Assembly: GCA_030068075.1 (NCBI GenBank)
Contig: CM057843.1
Span: forward strand, 42,601,832 to 42,665,831
Length of the DNA: 64,000 bases
Origin: Paguma larvata
Taxonomy: Eukaryota; Chordata; Mammalia; Carnivora; Viverridae
Direction of reading: 5' to 3'
Below, one piece after another: positions 1-13,013 of this stretch. Under the pieces are notes generated by a model. The model was given only the letters and a program-made list of their open reading frames with translations, was not told the origin of the DNA and made no database searches. Within the stretch, counting starts at the first letter, position 1. Each line of letters begins with the position of its first letter. The position numbers and the translations under genes are program-made.

Positions 1-261
1 AATGATTTGAAAAAACCTGTGCAATTTAAATTTCAAGTAGGATCTTAACCTATGGACTGTTTTAGAGCCTCCTAAACAGGACATTGAAAATAGGGCCAGT
101 AAAGAGATTTTCTACCACTGTATCCCTTGCTCACTGACACTGGGCAGATCTCTTCTGCTATTCTCGACTCCCATTTTTCAACTTGTAAAATGGAGGGTCA
201 CCAGTTAGGTTCATAATCATAGGAGTTTGGCTGAAGCCATTAGAATATGAAAGCCATTTTA

Positions 262-363
262 ATTATTTATTTTTAAATAAACTCTATACCCAATGTGGGT
301 CTTGAACTCACAACCATGAGATCAAGAGTTGCATGCTCTACTGACTGAGCCAACCAGGTACCC
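262..363 (-). mobile_element. Can-SINE, short form, antisense
   Basis: Reverse complement of the tRNA-derived head (GAACTCACAACCATGAGATCAAGAG.. to AGCCAACCAGGTACCCC, given here in part), without the CT-rich middle. Confidence 0.8.
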
Positions 364-586
364 CTGGAAGGTATTTTTTAAATTCAGCTTTTCTTTTTTT
401 GCAGGTATTATTATGCCAGAGACAGAAGTATTGACAGTGAGAAATTATCCAAAACCAAGATTAGTTCCTGTTAGAAAGGTGGAAATATTTGTCATGGAAT
501 TCAGTAACTTCAGTATTCTGGGATTTCTGTTACTTTCAGGATGTTAGGAGAATATTCCAGTTCTTGTGTATATATTAATGGATATA

Positions 587-786
587 GAGGTGCCTGGGTG
601 GCCCAGTCAGTTGAGCATTCGACTCTGGCTTAGGTCATAATCTCAACGGTTCATGAGTTCAAGCCCTGCATCAGGTTCACTGTTGTTCAGCACAAAGCCT
701 GCTTTGGATCCTTCATCCTCTCTCTCTGCCTCTCTTCTGTGTGTACTCTCTCTCTGTCTCTCAAAAATAAATAAACATTTAAAGAA
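587..786 (+). mobile_element. Can-SINE, sense
   Basis: Starts GAGGTGCCTGGGTGGCCCAG, has the CT-rich middle and ends AAAATAAATAAACATTT. Flanked by a repeat of TATTAATGGAT (target-site duplication). Confidence 0.9.
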
Positions 787-3047
787 ATATTAATGGATTA
801 TATATTGCCATTATTGTCCTGCCCCCACTTCTTCCAAGTTTAGATTGCCAATATTTATAGTTTACTGGTCATAAATAGATTTTTGCATTTCCCATTTCTT
901 GTCATAGAGCCCTCTTGCAGTTCAATATGCTTTTATTGGCACTTACTTTGGTTTTCTTTACAGCAGCAGCTGCTAATTAGTGACAGCTTTTGAGCAAGCA
1001 GCTTGTCATTTTTGGCAGGGATAGGGGACATCCATAGCAATTCAAGACTATATTTTCACTTACTAAATTTACTTTGCTCCATGGCAATACATCTTAAAGA
1101 AAAAATAGTCTGTAGCCAAAGGTGGCTGTATTTACAGAAATATCTTCCTGAGTTGGCATTTGGTCCTACAGTTAAGAACTCTTAGGAGATTAAAAAATGG
1201 GTTCAGTGTTTATCAGACCGATGCCATTAGTCCTGAGTCATCCTTCTAACGTTAATCTACATTCTGGATGTAGAACCTCATCATCTTGTTTTGGCACAAT
1301 AATAAATCTCTCTGGATTGTATTTGGTAGCATGCCTGGTAACCGAAGGAGTGAATTGTTGGTAAACGTTGTGCTTTCCGTTTATACTCCACTTCTTTCTT
1401 GACACATAATTAAAGGAAAGAAATGGTTTAGTTTGCATAAAGGAGAAGCTTTCTTTGGAATTTCAGCTTATATTAGCACCATCATATTTCATGTAATTCT
1501 CTTTGAAATTGCTGCAGTGAGGTGTTAGCTCTATTTTACAAACTTGTCACGATGTTTATGGAATGGTACATTGTGATTATATTTACCTTGATTAGCACCA
1601 ACGATGAGTCAAAACCTCCGTCACAGTTTCTATAAAGTGTGATTCAGTCCCATTATTCCCGTAATAAGGATTCAAGTTAATGACTTCCACAGTGTTAAAA
1701 ATAACAGCTGAAGGAAATAACTGACCTACTATTCATTTCCCCCAATTTAGGGTTTTTTTGTAACACAGAATTCTACCAAAATTATATTTAACACCCAATT
1801 ATTGATTATCTACTATGTACCATGTACTGTATTGAGGAAATCAAAATGAACGAGACATGGTTCCTGCCCTGGGATAACGTATCATCTAGTAGTTGTCTAG
1901 TAGTTGAGCAACAGATAACTCAAAGTTGCCATGGTTATTATGTCCAGAGTGTAAGGTAAATTCTAATTCTAGAGAGATAAGGCATCCCATTTTTTAAAAA
2001 TGGGATGATCAAAATGATAAAAGACCTAGGATACAAGTATTATGTTGATTCTTTTTTCAGCTAGAGATATTGAAGATTGTATGGGGCACCTTTCATAAGA
2101 GTATGGAATTGCCAGGTGTCCTTGTCCCAAGTTTTCCCTGACTTGTTGCGCGACACTATTAAATTCAGAGGTTGTCTTTCACATCGGAGTAACTGCTTCT
2201 TAGTGGCGTGGCTTAGTGAACCCCCATGTTCTCCTAACATTGAATTAATATTTATTGTGCACTATGCACACTCATAATTATTTCTGTATTTGTCGTATTA
2301 GCGTGTATCAACTTGTTGCAGGAATTTATCGTTTACACCTTGTCTGTAATTTCATGTGTGCATCAGTGTTAGGTAAGTTGATGTTTAATTATTGACGTAA
2401 TGTAAAGTTACCAAGATAACTGACTTCAGTAGCTTTTAAGATCCTATCTTACCCCCTAGAACATTTCACTGGTTGTTGTCTCATTTGAATTAATGATATT
2501 GTCCCTTTCATGAGAAATGTTTTCTGCCAGCAGAAAAACCTGAGTTTAGGATGACCTCTGGTAAATATTGGTGATGGGTGGTAATGTATCTAAGGGAAAC
2601 CCAGTTTAGGAATTCAGGAATGAATATAACAGATGTAACCACTCTGCTGTTTATAGGAAATGTCACAGTGCTAATTCTGACCACAAGTGGTCAGGGTCTA
2701 GGTTTTGGCCTCTTTGGAAAGTTACCCACCTCCAGAACGGTTCTCGTTATTCTCCTCCCACTCCTTTTTACAATCTGAAGCTTTTAGCTGATTTCTGGTT
2801 GAGTTAGAGGAGTGAAGGTGAGCCCCCAAATACCTAATATGGCTTCCTGTGATTTGTTCGAAGGTTTGTCATCTCGATGTTCTCTGACCTTTAGGAAAGG
2901 GGAGTCCCATTTAAAGCATTTTTGGATTGTCAAATAATTTTTCATATCTACTTGTGAGTTGTACTTTTTGTTAATTCATTTTGTAGCTTTTATCATAAAG
3001 CAGTCTTGGGCCACAGGTATCACGTCAGGAGCTAGGTGTGGACCGTT

Positions 3048-3290
3048 GAGAGCATGAGCCCTGAAGGTAGGCTGCCTAAGAGCTAATCCCAGCTCTTTCA
3101 TTTGCTTGCCTCAGGACTTTGGGCCAATTCCCTCTTAAGCCTGTTTCATCTATAGAAGGGGGATACTAATCATACTGCCTCAGAGGTTTGTCATGAGGAT
3201 TAAATGAGGAAGTATATAATGTGCATACAACAGCGCGTAATGTAGTAAGACCTCCTTGAATGTTTGCCATTACTATTGTTAGTCTCCTAC
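3048..3290 (+). mobile_element. MIR element, sense
   Basis: Old tRNA-derived SINE: the core around GGATTAAATGAGGAAGTATATAA and the end TTGCCATTACTATT are recognisable. Confidence 0.7.
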
Positions 3291-4946
3291 GGCTTGTATT
3301 TTCTTTTTTCTCCTTTCCCATGCTAATTCCTTTGTTTGCTAATTAAGGTTTGATGTTCAAGTATAGGAAAGACTTGGGAATTTAATAGTTTATTTTGTTT
3401 CCAACATGACACAGTTTTTAGTGTGGGTAGCCGCAGTTAACTTAGCATATGTAACAAACTAATAAGTTTTTCCTTAAACCCCGAACTGTCTTAGTTTCAA
3501 GCAAGGCATTATCAAGAGTGGGTTACATCTCTTCATCATCAAAGCCTAGAATCTTTAGAACAAGAGCTTGTCTCAGAAGAAGCCTCCTGTCTCCGTTGCC
3601 ACCACAATCTGAAACTAACGAGGTAGAAACCACATAGAGCCCTATGACATGCTGTAGGAGCCCTTCCGAAGGACCCATCATCACATTCTTTTAAGCTGTA
3701 TGGAGATAGCTAAGCCAAGGAATCTATCTGGGTGAGAAAACTTAAAGAAGTCTTCATTTTTCCTTCCTTCTTCACTTTAATACTCAAAAGGGTCTAATTT
3801 TGTTGCCTCTAGGAAGAGTAAAAATATGGATGCTTGTTTAAATAAGTCTACATGAGAATGCTGTGTTGTTTCTTTAAGGGTGGAAAGTCTTCAGTATTAT
3901 TCCATAACTACTCAAGGTTACTACCTAAAGAAGATTTAAAATCACATTTTCTGTCATCTCCTTTTTGTTATTAGTCGTGGAATCTTTTTTTTCATGTATA
4001 GTCTAAGAAACTATATAATCATATATGTGCTTCTACTGATTGTCAGCATTGAACCTGGCCATTGCCTTAGCATGTTTGACGACTGATTTGACTTCAGTTT
4101 GAGAAGAGGAGAGCTAAAGATTTATTTTATCAATCAACTAGGGAGCCTGTATGTTGTCACATTTATTATAGCCGAAATGCCATTTTATTTTTAGGTGGAG
4201 AACTCTAGAGCATTGGTATAAAATCTGGGATAGTTCTAATTCTGTTCTTTTCCTCGTATTAAGTCCACATTAAATCTGGTAGTTCTTAACGGTTCCATTG
4301 CTGTTTTAAAAAGTGTAGCTCCGTGTGATCTTTAGTCTTTAATTTAGTCAAGTGAGACACTTTACATTGCCTCAGTTCTGGGTCTCACATTTGCTTTGTT
4401 TTTCTTTGGAGCTTTACTGGAAACCAAATGCTCTTGCGTACTAGCTGCAGAAGCTGGAGGGGAAGTTGGCAAGAATTAACTGCTTTCTGTTTGGTCTGTC
4501 TGAGGCAGCTGACCTTTTGGAAGGAAATCGCTGCTCTTTGCTTCTTCCTGTAACAGTGCAGCCTGTGAAAGAACATATGCGCAGAAGGGTTCTGCCGTTA
4601 TCCTGGCTGATGTCTTGGGGCTGATGTCTTGAAAGCTGTTACGCTTTCACTGCCTCTGTTCTGTGCACTCAAGTTCATGGTACTGAGTTGTGTAGAGATA
4701 TCCTCCTCAATACATAGTGAGAGAGAATGCTTTTCCAGAAAAAGTAGTTTGTTTTAGCGAAAGTGATTGTATTGTGTCACAGAGACCCAATGTTAGTGCT
4801 GAGGTAAACGTGGACAATTACTTTGTACACAATTTTACTTCATCTTAATATTGAACGTCCTGATATCTGTATTACCTCTTACACCAGACAACCTTTTTTC
4901 CTGAGAGAACAAACATTTTGCATTTTGATTTTCTAAGATGTGAGCA

Positions 4947-4947
4947 T

Positions 4948-4986
<39 letters not shown>

Positions 4987-5193
4987 TCTATCTATATACT
5001 TATGTTTGTTTATTTATTTTGAGAGAGAGAGCTCTAGCAGGGGAAAGTAGAGAGAGGGAGAGAGATAGAGAATCCCAAGCAGGCCCGCACTGTCATCACA
5101 GAGCCTGATGTGGGGCTCACAACCACAAACTGAGATCATGGCCTGAGCCGAAACCAAGAGTCGGACACAGCCAACTGAGCCACCAGGTGCCCC
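4947..5193 (-). mobile_element. Can-SINE, antisense, with expanded TTTA tail
   Basis: The A-rich tail has become a (TTTA)n tract at about 4947-4988. The head ends AGCCACCAGGTGCCCC. Short flanking repeat ATGTGAGC/ATGTAAGC. Confidence 0.85.
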
Positions 5194-6600
5194 AATGTAA
5201 GCTCTTAGTTAAATGTCATTTTATCTCAGAATTAGAATTAGCTTCTTAACATACCTGCTGTCCATTGCTGGACCACGCTTTCTACAGGACTTGTTTTATT
5301 TAAACATAGTAAGCACTTTACCCCACATACTGACATTATTTTCTGAAAGCTGCGGTCGGGCTTCATAAACAGGTTATCAGCCAGTGAGTAACAAAGGAAC
5401 CAGATGATGGGACATCTCTCTCTTAAAGAGCAGATTTTAGTCTTCCATTATTTTAACCAAAGCATGTTTAGGTTCATTTTTTTAATTTTGTTTTTTGAAA
5501 TGATTTATATTCAAGTAAGCAAAAATGAAGTTGATTATGATTATTGGTAAATGCAGCTACATGAAGAGGCCAGAATACTGTGTTCTCCCTTTAGTTGGGG
5601 TTCACTGGATAGGTGTGCTTTTCCAATGTATTCTTGGTTTCTCTCCTAGTATTTACTGTTGATGGTAAGGACACTGTTGTTGATAGGTGAGCATTAGCGT
5701 TGATGTGCAGGAAAGATATAGAGAGGGAGAATTATCTCAGGGCTTCCTAAGTGAGATTTCCCTACAGTGCTTCTTTTCTGTTCTTGGAGACTGGCCTGAT
5801 CTGTTCAACCTTCCCGAGATAGTGAAAAATCCCAGGGGGAGTGCAAACCTTGCTCAGGCTTTGGGTGTAGGTTCTTGACACAAAATAAATCAATATCAAC
5901 ATAATAGGAAGATTTTTCCCCCCCAGTTCTGTTGGCCTAGGAGCACAGTGAGGAACTGGCTAAGGCCTTCCAGGATCTGATCTTGTAAGTATAACCTTCT
6001 ATAGCCTTGAATGGTTCCCTTTGAACTATCAAAGGCCTTCACCTAGGTCAATTGTATTAGGTGGATCATTAGAGATAGTGGAAGTGTAGTTTTTGAAAAG
6101 GAAATCTTGCACTGCTGTGAGTGATTTTTTGTGTATTTCGTTCTCTTTACAATTGGTACAAGTTTGCAGGGACAGTTAGTCATATCATGGATGAAAAAAC
6201 AGCCCAACATGAACCTAAGTATGTATTATTTCTTGTCTTGAAATATGACCTTCCCAAACATTCTTTTTTTTTTTTAATTTTCCATGTTTCTTTCAGAAGT
6301 CACGATAAAACCTTCTAAATTCAAACTCCATTACCCATGAGATCACTAATCTTCAAGTCTAAGTTCTCTCTTGTTTTGGTTTACTCTTCTTTTCCCCTAT
6401 TGGTACTTTGAACTTTTTGGTATGAACATAAGAGAATAGTATATAGTGAATGTCCATAAATTCATCCCTCAAGTTCAAAGATTACCGAAGTTTTGTTAAT
6501 CTTTTTTCTTCTACTTTCCACAAACACACTGTTTGATTTCTTCTGGACTTGAAATAAATACTTCAAAGTATATGTTTGTGGCATTTACTTTTATACCACT

Positions 6601-6812
6601 TTTATTTATTTATTTTTTTAACGTTTATTAATTTTAAGAGACAGATGTGAGCGGGGAAGGGGCAGAGAGAGAGGGAGACTCAGAATCCGAAGCAGGCCCC
6701 AGGCTCTGAGCTGTCAGCACAGAGCCTGATGCGGGGCTTGAACTAACGGATTGTGAGATCATGACCTGAGCCGAAGTCGGATGCTCAACCGACTGAGCCA
6801 CCCAGGCGCCCC
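6601..6812 (-). mobile_element. Can-SINE, antisense
   Basis: Full-length copy from AACGTTTATTAATTTT to CACCCAGGCGCCCC, flanked by direct repeats of TATACCACTTTTA. Confidence 0.92.
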
Positions 6813-7562
6813 TATACCACTTTTAAAAGAAAGGTTTATTGATTGAAAGAATAACATGACCAGTTAGTTATTGAATGCAAGGCAATTTAAGGGATTTAAA
6901 TAAAATATAAATAGATGTCAAAATTACAAATTAATCTTAGCCATTAGTAGTCTTGAACTACACTTGAAAACATATTGTGTTGCTGTATATTTGAAAGTGA
7001 TAGAATTGCACTTCTTTTCAAAGAATTATGATTCTGAATTTTTATTATTTCATGCCCTACTTAAATCATGACTACATAATTTGTAAGAAAGTGCCATAGC
7101 CTGGAACTTGTCACGTAGGAAGTATTTGTTTCTATGTCTTTGTATGTCCCTTTGTGGTTGGTCCTGTGGGATGAGTAGTACCAATTGCTCATGCTCATTA
7201 AACTTATATTTCAAATTTTACATTTAAACAAAATTTAATAAACAAAAACTTTATTAAAAAATTGTACCAAAATGCCTTCACTGAAATGGAACAACTGTTT
7301 ATAGTTCTCTTTGACCTTTCTCTCTTATTCTCTAGCATACATATTGTGTATACTTTTCATTTAATATTCTTTTCTTTATATTTAAAAATATATATCTACA
7401 TTGCCTTATATTTCAATATTGCCTTTATACTTTATTTAAATTGTCACACAATACTCCGTCAGATTAATATGTTGTAGTTTAACCATCCTCCTATTTTGAA
7501 TTTAGTTTGTTTCCAGTTTCTTACTGTTGCATATTATGTAATCTAATGTTTGTCCCTGGGAA

Positions 7563-8111
7563 TTGCCCCAGTGCAAGATGCTCTTCAAAGCAAATTTTGT
7601 TAAATGGAAACTTAATACTACTGTAATTCTCAATGGTGAGAGGGAAGCTGTGAACTTTAATGAGGAAAATTTTGGGCACATATATAGATTTATTAATAAA
7701 TTGCCCTTTTTAAATCAAAACAAGAAGGAAGGGGTTACCTTGCATTTAAATGGTACAGAAACTCAGTATATTGCAGTAGCTGAGGAATTTTTATTTCCTG
7801 AACTAATTCAAACTATACAAAAGCCACATGCTAAGATGAATTGGTCTTGATTAACAGTATAAAACGGGTACAGATAGAAACCTTCATTAGAAATTCTGAG
7901 GCTAACATAGGGCTACACGGCAGTCTCTCGTCATTTCTTTCTTTTCCATAATGCGGAAGGTCATTATTTGTGGGCTACAGCAAATGTTTTTAGTTATCTG
8001 GAAAACGGTATTGATGTAGCTTCTTCCCAGATGGGTTATTCAGGCTGCTTAATGGATTTCAACACAGATGATAATGCACACGTAGTCAAGCTGCAGGCCA
8101 GCGTGGCATGA
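7563..8111 (+). pseudogene. unidentified protein-like stretch
   Basis: A 95-codon open frame (7563-7850, from a non-ATG start; first ATG codon at 7578) reads like real protein rather than random AT-rich sequence, for example FGHIYRFINKLPFL and YIAVAEEFLFPELI. The same frame has stops up to 7910 and then opens again for 66 codons (7911-8108), reading for example YLWATANVFSYLENGID. I do not recognise the family. A decayed retrocopy or transposon coding remnant is the likeliest explanation; chance is possible. Confidence 0.3.
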
Positions 8112-8663
8112 GGGAGCCCAATTTGTATGACAGTGTCCTACTAGCGTCAGTGTCTGAGAAGTCCAGACTTTTATGTACTGCCAGGGACAATGTGAAGATG
8201 ACAGTCAAACCTCTACTCTGTTTTTTGTTTCTGTTTTTTGCAATTTTTGCCCTTAATTTTGATTTTGAAAAACTTTTAAATTACTGAAAAATTAAAAGGA
8301 TAGGACAATGAATGATCATGTATACTTGGCCTACATTGATCAGTTATTACCTTCTCTTTATCACCTTTCCTACCACCACCTTCCTTTCCCTCTTTCCTTT
8401 GAAAGCAAGCCGCAGCCATCATGACCATTTTTTATCCTTAAATGCTTGAATGTGTATCCACTAAGAACAAGTCCAGTATAACCTCAATGCCATTATCAGT
8501 CTCAAGAAATTTAATATTGGCACAGTAATATCCAATCTATAGACTAAATTTAACTTGGATTTAAATTTTTAATCTTCAATTGTCCCAGTAATGTTCTTTA
8601 GAGATTTTTTTTTAAATTATGCCCTAGGTGGTTATTATGTCTCTTTAGTCTCCTTTAACCTAA

Positions 8664-8836
8664 AACTTTTTTTAATGTTTATTTATTTTTGAGAGAGAGG
8701 GAGACAGAATCCGAAGCAGGCTCCAGGCTCTGAGCTGTCAGCACAGAGCCCGATGAGGGGCTCGAACTCAGGAACCATGAAATCATGACCTGAGCCGAGG
8801 TTGGACACTCAACCAGCTGAGCCACGCAGGCACCCC
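8664..8836 (-). mobile_element. Can-SINE, antisense
   Basis: Inserted in the LINE remnant; direct repeats TAGTCTCCTTTAA/TAGTCTCCTTTAA on both sides. Confidence 0.92.
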
Positions 8837-8990
8837 TAGTCTCCTTTAATCTAGAATAGTTTCACATTTTTTTGTCTTTCATAAGAGTCTTACAATTTGG
8901 GTTTGTCTGATTGTAAGTTGAGTAGAAGTGAAACATTTAGTTTGTGTATTCTTTTCAGTAGATCCCATTTGGAGGCAGATGCAACAGCAC

Positions 8991-9412
8991 CCCTCCCCGC
9001 CCCCCCCCCCCCCCCCCCGTTATCCACAGTTTCACTTTCTGCGGTTTCAGTTACCCATAGTCTTTCTGACGTATCGTCAGAAGGTTAATAGTACCCTAAT
9101 GCTACATCACAATGCCTGTGTCATTCACCTCAGTTCATCTCATGTAAGCATTAACATCACAGGATAAATGGGTGTGGTACAATAAGATATTTAGAGAGAG
9201 AGACTGCCTTCGTATAAGTTTTATTATAGTACATTGTTACAGTTCAATTTTATTTTTAGCTGTTGTTCTTAATCTCTTACTATGCCCGATTTATAAATTA
9301 AACTTGATAATAGGTATGTATATATAGGAAAAACATAGTATATGTAGGGTTTGGTGCTATTGCAGTTTCAGGCATCCACTGAGGGACTATATAAGGGGGG
9401 ACTATTACAATG
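8991..9412 (+). mobile_element. Tigger-like DNA transposon remnant
   Basis: Left end CCGTTATCCACAGTTTCACT and right end GCATCCACTGAGGG..AAGGGGGGACTATTA are inverted-repeat ends as in pogo/Tigger non-autonomous elements. The left terminal C-run has expanded to about 19 C (9000-9018). No transposase frame is kept. Confidence 0.65.
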
Positions 9413-10659
9413 TCAGTTTGTTCCATGATTGAGGATATTTGATTATTTGGCTGTTCATCATTTTCTTCCACTGAAAAAATACCTTCTACCTTTGTGAATA
9501 ATAAGTAATATGTGAGGTAATACTTTGAGACTGTGAATACCCTGTTCCCCAACAAGTACCACCTAATGGTTTTAGTGGCTCTGATATGATCCTTGTCTGA
9601 GTCTACTCTCTTTATTTTTGAGATTGGGTTTTTGGCCAAGATACCTTATATTTAGGTGAGCATTTTAAATATATGATAATCCACTAAGCCTTGATCTGTA
9701 TATTTCACAGATTGCTCCCTCTCTCTACCTTTCCTCTGCTTCTCCACCACTCCCTTTCCTCTCTCTCTCTCCTTCCCAAAGTAGTATGTAATGATTTGGC
9801 TGTGACATAAAGATTTATGACTGATTGTCTTCCCAGAATATTATCATCTCTATGTTGCCTGGGCAAATTATTCCTTGTTTGTTTCTTCGTGAGCCAAATA
9901 CTTTCATTCTTTCTGTTCTCTTCCCATCTGTTTAATAATCTGATTTTGTTAGAGAATTGCCTTCCTGATTGCTTATAAAGTAGTGTTTAGAAATTTTTTT
10001 TTAAAGAGCAGATGGCTCTGGTATTGACCTACTTTTAGATGGGATAGTTTCACTCAAACCTTCTTACTTGCTGGTTAGTTCAGTTTAATATGAGCAAAGT
10101 CTTTTTTAATCCATTATTACTGCTATTTCACATTTTTCTGTCCCTCCAAGTTTCTACTACTAGGTAATTACCACCACTGAGTATACGTAAGAATGTTGGT
10201 GTTGACAGTAAGGCAGTAACCATAACCAAGGAACTTGCTCTTTATATTATGTCCAAAGCCTTTAATTATTAAACGGTGCTGATATGGTTAACAGTTTTGA
10301 ATCCTGGTTCCTTGTTTTAGACTTTTCAGATCAGAAGCAATGTTTATGTATCTTCTATTTCATCTGCCAGCTAGTCCAAGCCTTTGCCCAAATCAGAGCC
10401 TTATCATATCAGGTTTCTTACTCTAATTTCTTTTTCTTTAAGTTATAAAATATAGCAAACATACATAAAAGTACAAAAAGTAATATGACAAACCACCACA
10501 AGTCCTCAGGGCAAAGGCCACTTGATATAGTGGTAGACTCCCCAGATCCAACACAGACCAGTGATCTGGGACCTGGAACAAATTTTTCATCCCAAAAAGA
10601 AACGCATACTCATTAAGAGTCACTTCCCATTACTGCAGCCCTTGGTAACCACCAACTTT

Positions 10660-11090
10660 CTTTGTGTCTGTGGGTTTGCCTATTCTGGACATTTCATATA
10701 ATGGAGTTTACAATAGGTAGCTTTTTGTATCTGGCTTCCTTCATTTAGCATAATGTTTTTAAGGTGCATCCATGTTGTAGCATGTATCAGTATTTCATTC
10801 CTTGTTATGTCTGAATAATATTCCATTTTATCCATTTTATTTTTCCCTTTATATCTGTATTATCCATCCATTCGTTGATGGACATTTGGGTTGTTTCCAC
10901 TTTTTCGCCATGATGAATATTGCTGCTTTGAATATTTGTGTACAAATTTTTTTGGACATATGCTTTCAGTTCTCTTAGGCATATACCTAGGAGCAGAACT
11001 ACTGGGTCATATAGTAACTCCATATTTAACCTTTTGAAGAACTGCCAGATTGTTTTCCAAAGTTGTTATCCCATTTTACAATCCTCTTAA
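10660..11090 (-). mobile_element. LINE-1 fragment, antisense
   Basis: Typical reversed L1 end text such as CATTCGTTGATGGACATTTGG and ATTGCTGCTTTGAATATTTG. Confidence 0.75.
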
Positions 11091-11096
11091 ATTTGT

Positions 11097-11230
11097 TGAG
11101 TTTTGATTTCCTCATCTATAAACTGGAGATAATAAAAGTGTCTACCTCCTAATATATGTGTGAGGATTAAACGAGTAGATTCATAAAAACATTTACTGTT
11201 ATAAATAATATAGTAGATATTCAGTAAATG
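11097..11230 (+). mobile_element. MIR element, sense
   Basis: Core GATTTCCTCATCTATAAACTGG and GTGAGGATTAAACGAG, following directly on the LINE-1 fragment. Confidence 0.65.
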
Positions 11231-11470
11231 ATAGTAAATGATGAATCTGGATGGTGGATAGTAACACTAATAAATGTTATTTTAATTCATTTTTGGATCT
11301 TATTTCTGAAATTTATTTTTTATTTATTAGATGAATCAAAATATTTACTGTCAGTAATTCATACTTTAATTAGTAGGGGTCAGATGTGTCCTTGGAAAAG
11401 GCACAGCTTCCTGCTGGCTTGGTCTTCTCTGTCAGAAGAGCACATTGGAATGGGTGTTATTTCTTCCTCT

Positions 11471-11522
11471 TCCTTCCTTCCTTCCTTCCTTCCTTCCTTT
11501 CTTTCTTTCTTTTCTTTCTTTT
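11471..11522 (+). repeat. (TTCC)n/(TTTC)n microsatellite
   Basis: About nine TTCC units followed by TTTC units. Confidence 0.9.
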
Positions 11523-11816
11523 CGAGTTTATTATACTCAGTCTTGCTCTTGTTACACTTCCCTTCACAATTCTTGGCTCTCTCATTCAGTGGTGGTAGAA
11601 CAACCCTCGCAGTGCCTTCCTACCATCCTCCATCCATTCTCATCTGCAGAAGTACTTCTGCCAGTGAAATTGATTAAGAAATGGGAATGCCATCTTTTAT
11701 AAGGAAGGTAAAGTTTATACTGCAGGATATTGGTTAAGGAGAAGGGTAGCAAGAGCTCTTTATGGAAGACTGACTTTGGAAAGGTTTATTGAAGTGAGTT
11801 AAAATTGGAGACACAG

Positions 11817-12030
11817 AGGGGTACCAGGGCGGCTTAGTCGGTTAAGCATCCAACTCTTGATTTCAGCTCAGGTCGGGAGCCTACAGGTGTCAGGCTCTGT
11901 GCTGTGTGTCAGGCTCTGTGCCAACAGCATAGAGCCTGCTTGGGATTCTCTCTCTCCCTCTCTCTCTGCCCCTCCTCTCACGTGTGTGCATGTGCACTCT
12001 CTCTCTTTCTCAAAATAAATAAACATTAAA
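11817..12030 (+). mobile_element. Can-SINE, sense
   Basis: Starts GGGGTACCAGGGCGGCTTAG; contains a small internal duplication of GTCAGGCTCTGTG. Direct repeats AAAATTGGAGA flank it. Confidence 0.92.
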
Positions 12031-12084
12031 AAATTGGAGATAGGGAGAAGGAAGTCAACTTTGTAAGTTTACGGTTGTAAAAGA

Positions 12085-12240
12085 ATAATACTGAGAACTT
12101 ATGATGAACCAGGCACTTTTTTAAGCATTTATACACATTAACTTATTTTTACAACCCCCCCAAGAGACGTATTATTAGTACCATTTTATAAATAAGCAAA
12201 CTGAGGCACAGAAAGGTGTAAGAAGTTAAATCTCATAGAA
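12085..12240 (-). mobile_element. MIR element, antisense
   Basis: ATTTTATAAATAAGCAAACTGAGGCACAG is the reversed MIR core (quoted in part by position 12182-12210). Confidence 0.65.
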
Positions 12241-12381
12241 CTCTATGTAGATAATTTGCCATTATCGCCAAAACTCTAACCCCCATTTTAGAGACTTTGG
12301 TCTTGGGATGTGATGTGATAGGGTGGTGGTTGTGGTGGGACGGAAAGTAGGAGTTACAGAATGCTTTAAATTACGCACATG

Positions 12382-12583
12382 AGGGGCACCTGTGTGTTTC
12401 CATTGAGCATCCAACTCTTGATTTCAGCTGAGGTCATGATCCCAAGGTCCTGAGATCAAGTCCTACATTGGGCTCTGCACTGAGCCTGGAGACTGCTTAA
12501 GATTCTTTCTTTCTCCCTTTCTGCCCTTCCTTGGCTTGTGTACAGGTGTGTGCTCTGTCTCCCTCTCTCAAAAAAAACCCCCA
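12382..12583 (+). mobile_element. Can-SINE, sense, diverged
   Basis: GGGGCACCTGTGTGTTTCC head, CT-rich middle, A-tail; flanking AAATTACGCA/AAATTATGCA. Confidence 0.85.
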
Positions 12584-12799
12584 AAATTATGCATACAAGC
12601 CTAGTGAAACAGATCCCTACACACATTTTAACCCCTCCCATTCCCGCCCCAAGCTAGAATTTATTCACTCTATTGGCGTATATACATTGGGAGCCTTCTG
12701 TTGTCATGTACTTTGTACTTATCTTCCTCCACAGTTTAGCTATGTCATGACCTTGGCCACAGTGTTCCAGAAGTCTTCAGAGAGAGTGATGTTTTTCTT

Positions 12800-13013
12800 T
12801 TTCTTTCTTTCTTTTTTTTTTAACGTTTATTTATTTTTAGAGAGATAGAGGGAGACAGAGCGTGAGCAGAGGAGGGAGTCACAGAATCCAAAACAGGCTC
12901 CAAGCTTTGAGCTGCTAGCACAGACCCCTATGTGGGGTTCGAACTCACAAACCATGAGATCATGACCTGAGCCGAAGTTGGTTGCTTAACCAACTGAGCC
13001 ACCCAGGCTCCCC
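12800..13013 (-). mobile_element. Can-SINE, antisense
   Basis: Full-length; flanked by direct repeats AGAGTGATGTTTTTCTT. Confidence 0.93.

Larger units (their letters stand above)
8260..9660. mobile_element. old LINE-1 remnant, split by two later insertions
   Basis: Text typical of mammalian L1M-type remnants continues on both sides of a Can-SINE (8664-8836) and of a Tigger-like element (about 8991-9412). Examples are TTATGTCTCTTTAGTCTCCTTTAA before and TACTTTGAGACTGTGAATA after. The strand was not settled. Confidence 0.55.

Noticed and set aside
9298..9639. 113-codon minus-strand frame
   Set aside because: It runs across the junction of the Tigger-like element and the old LINE-1 remnant, so it is a composite of repeats.
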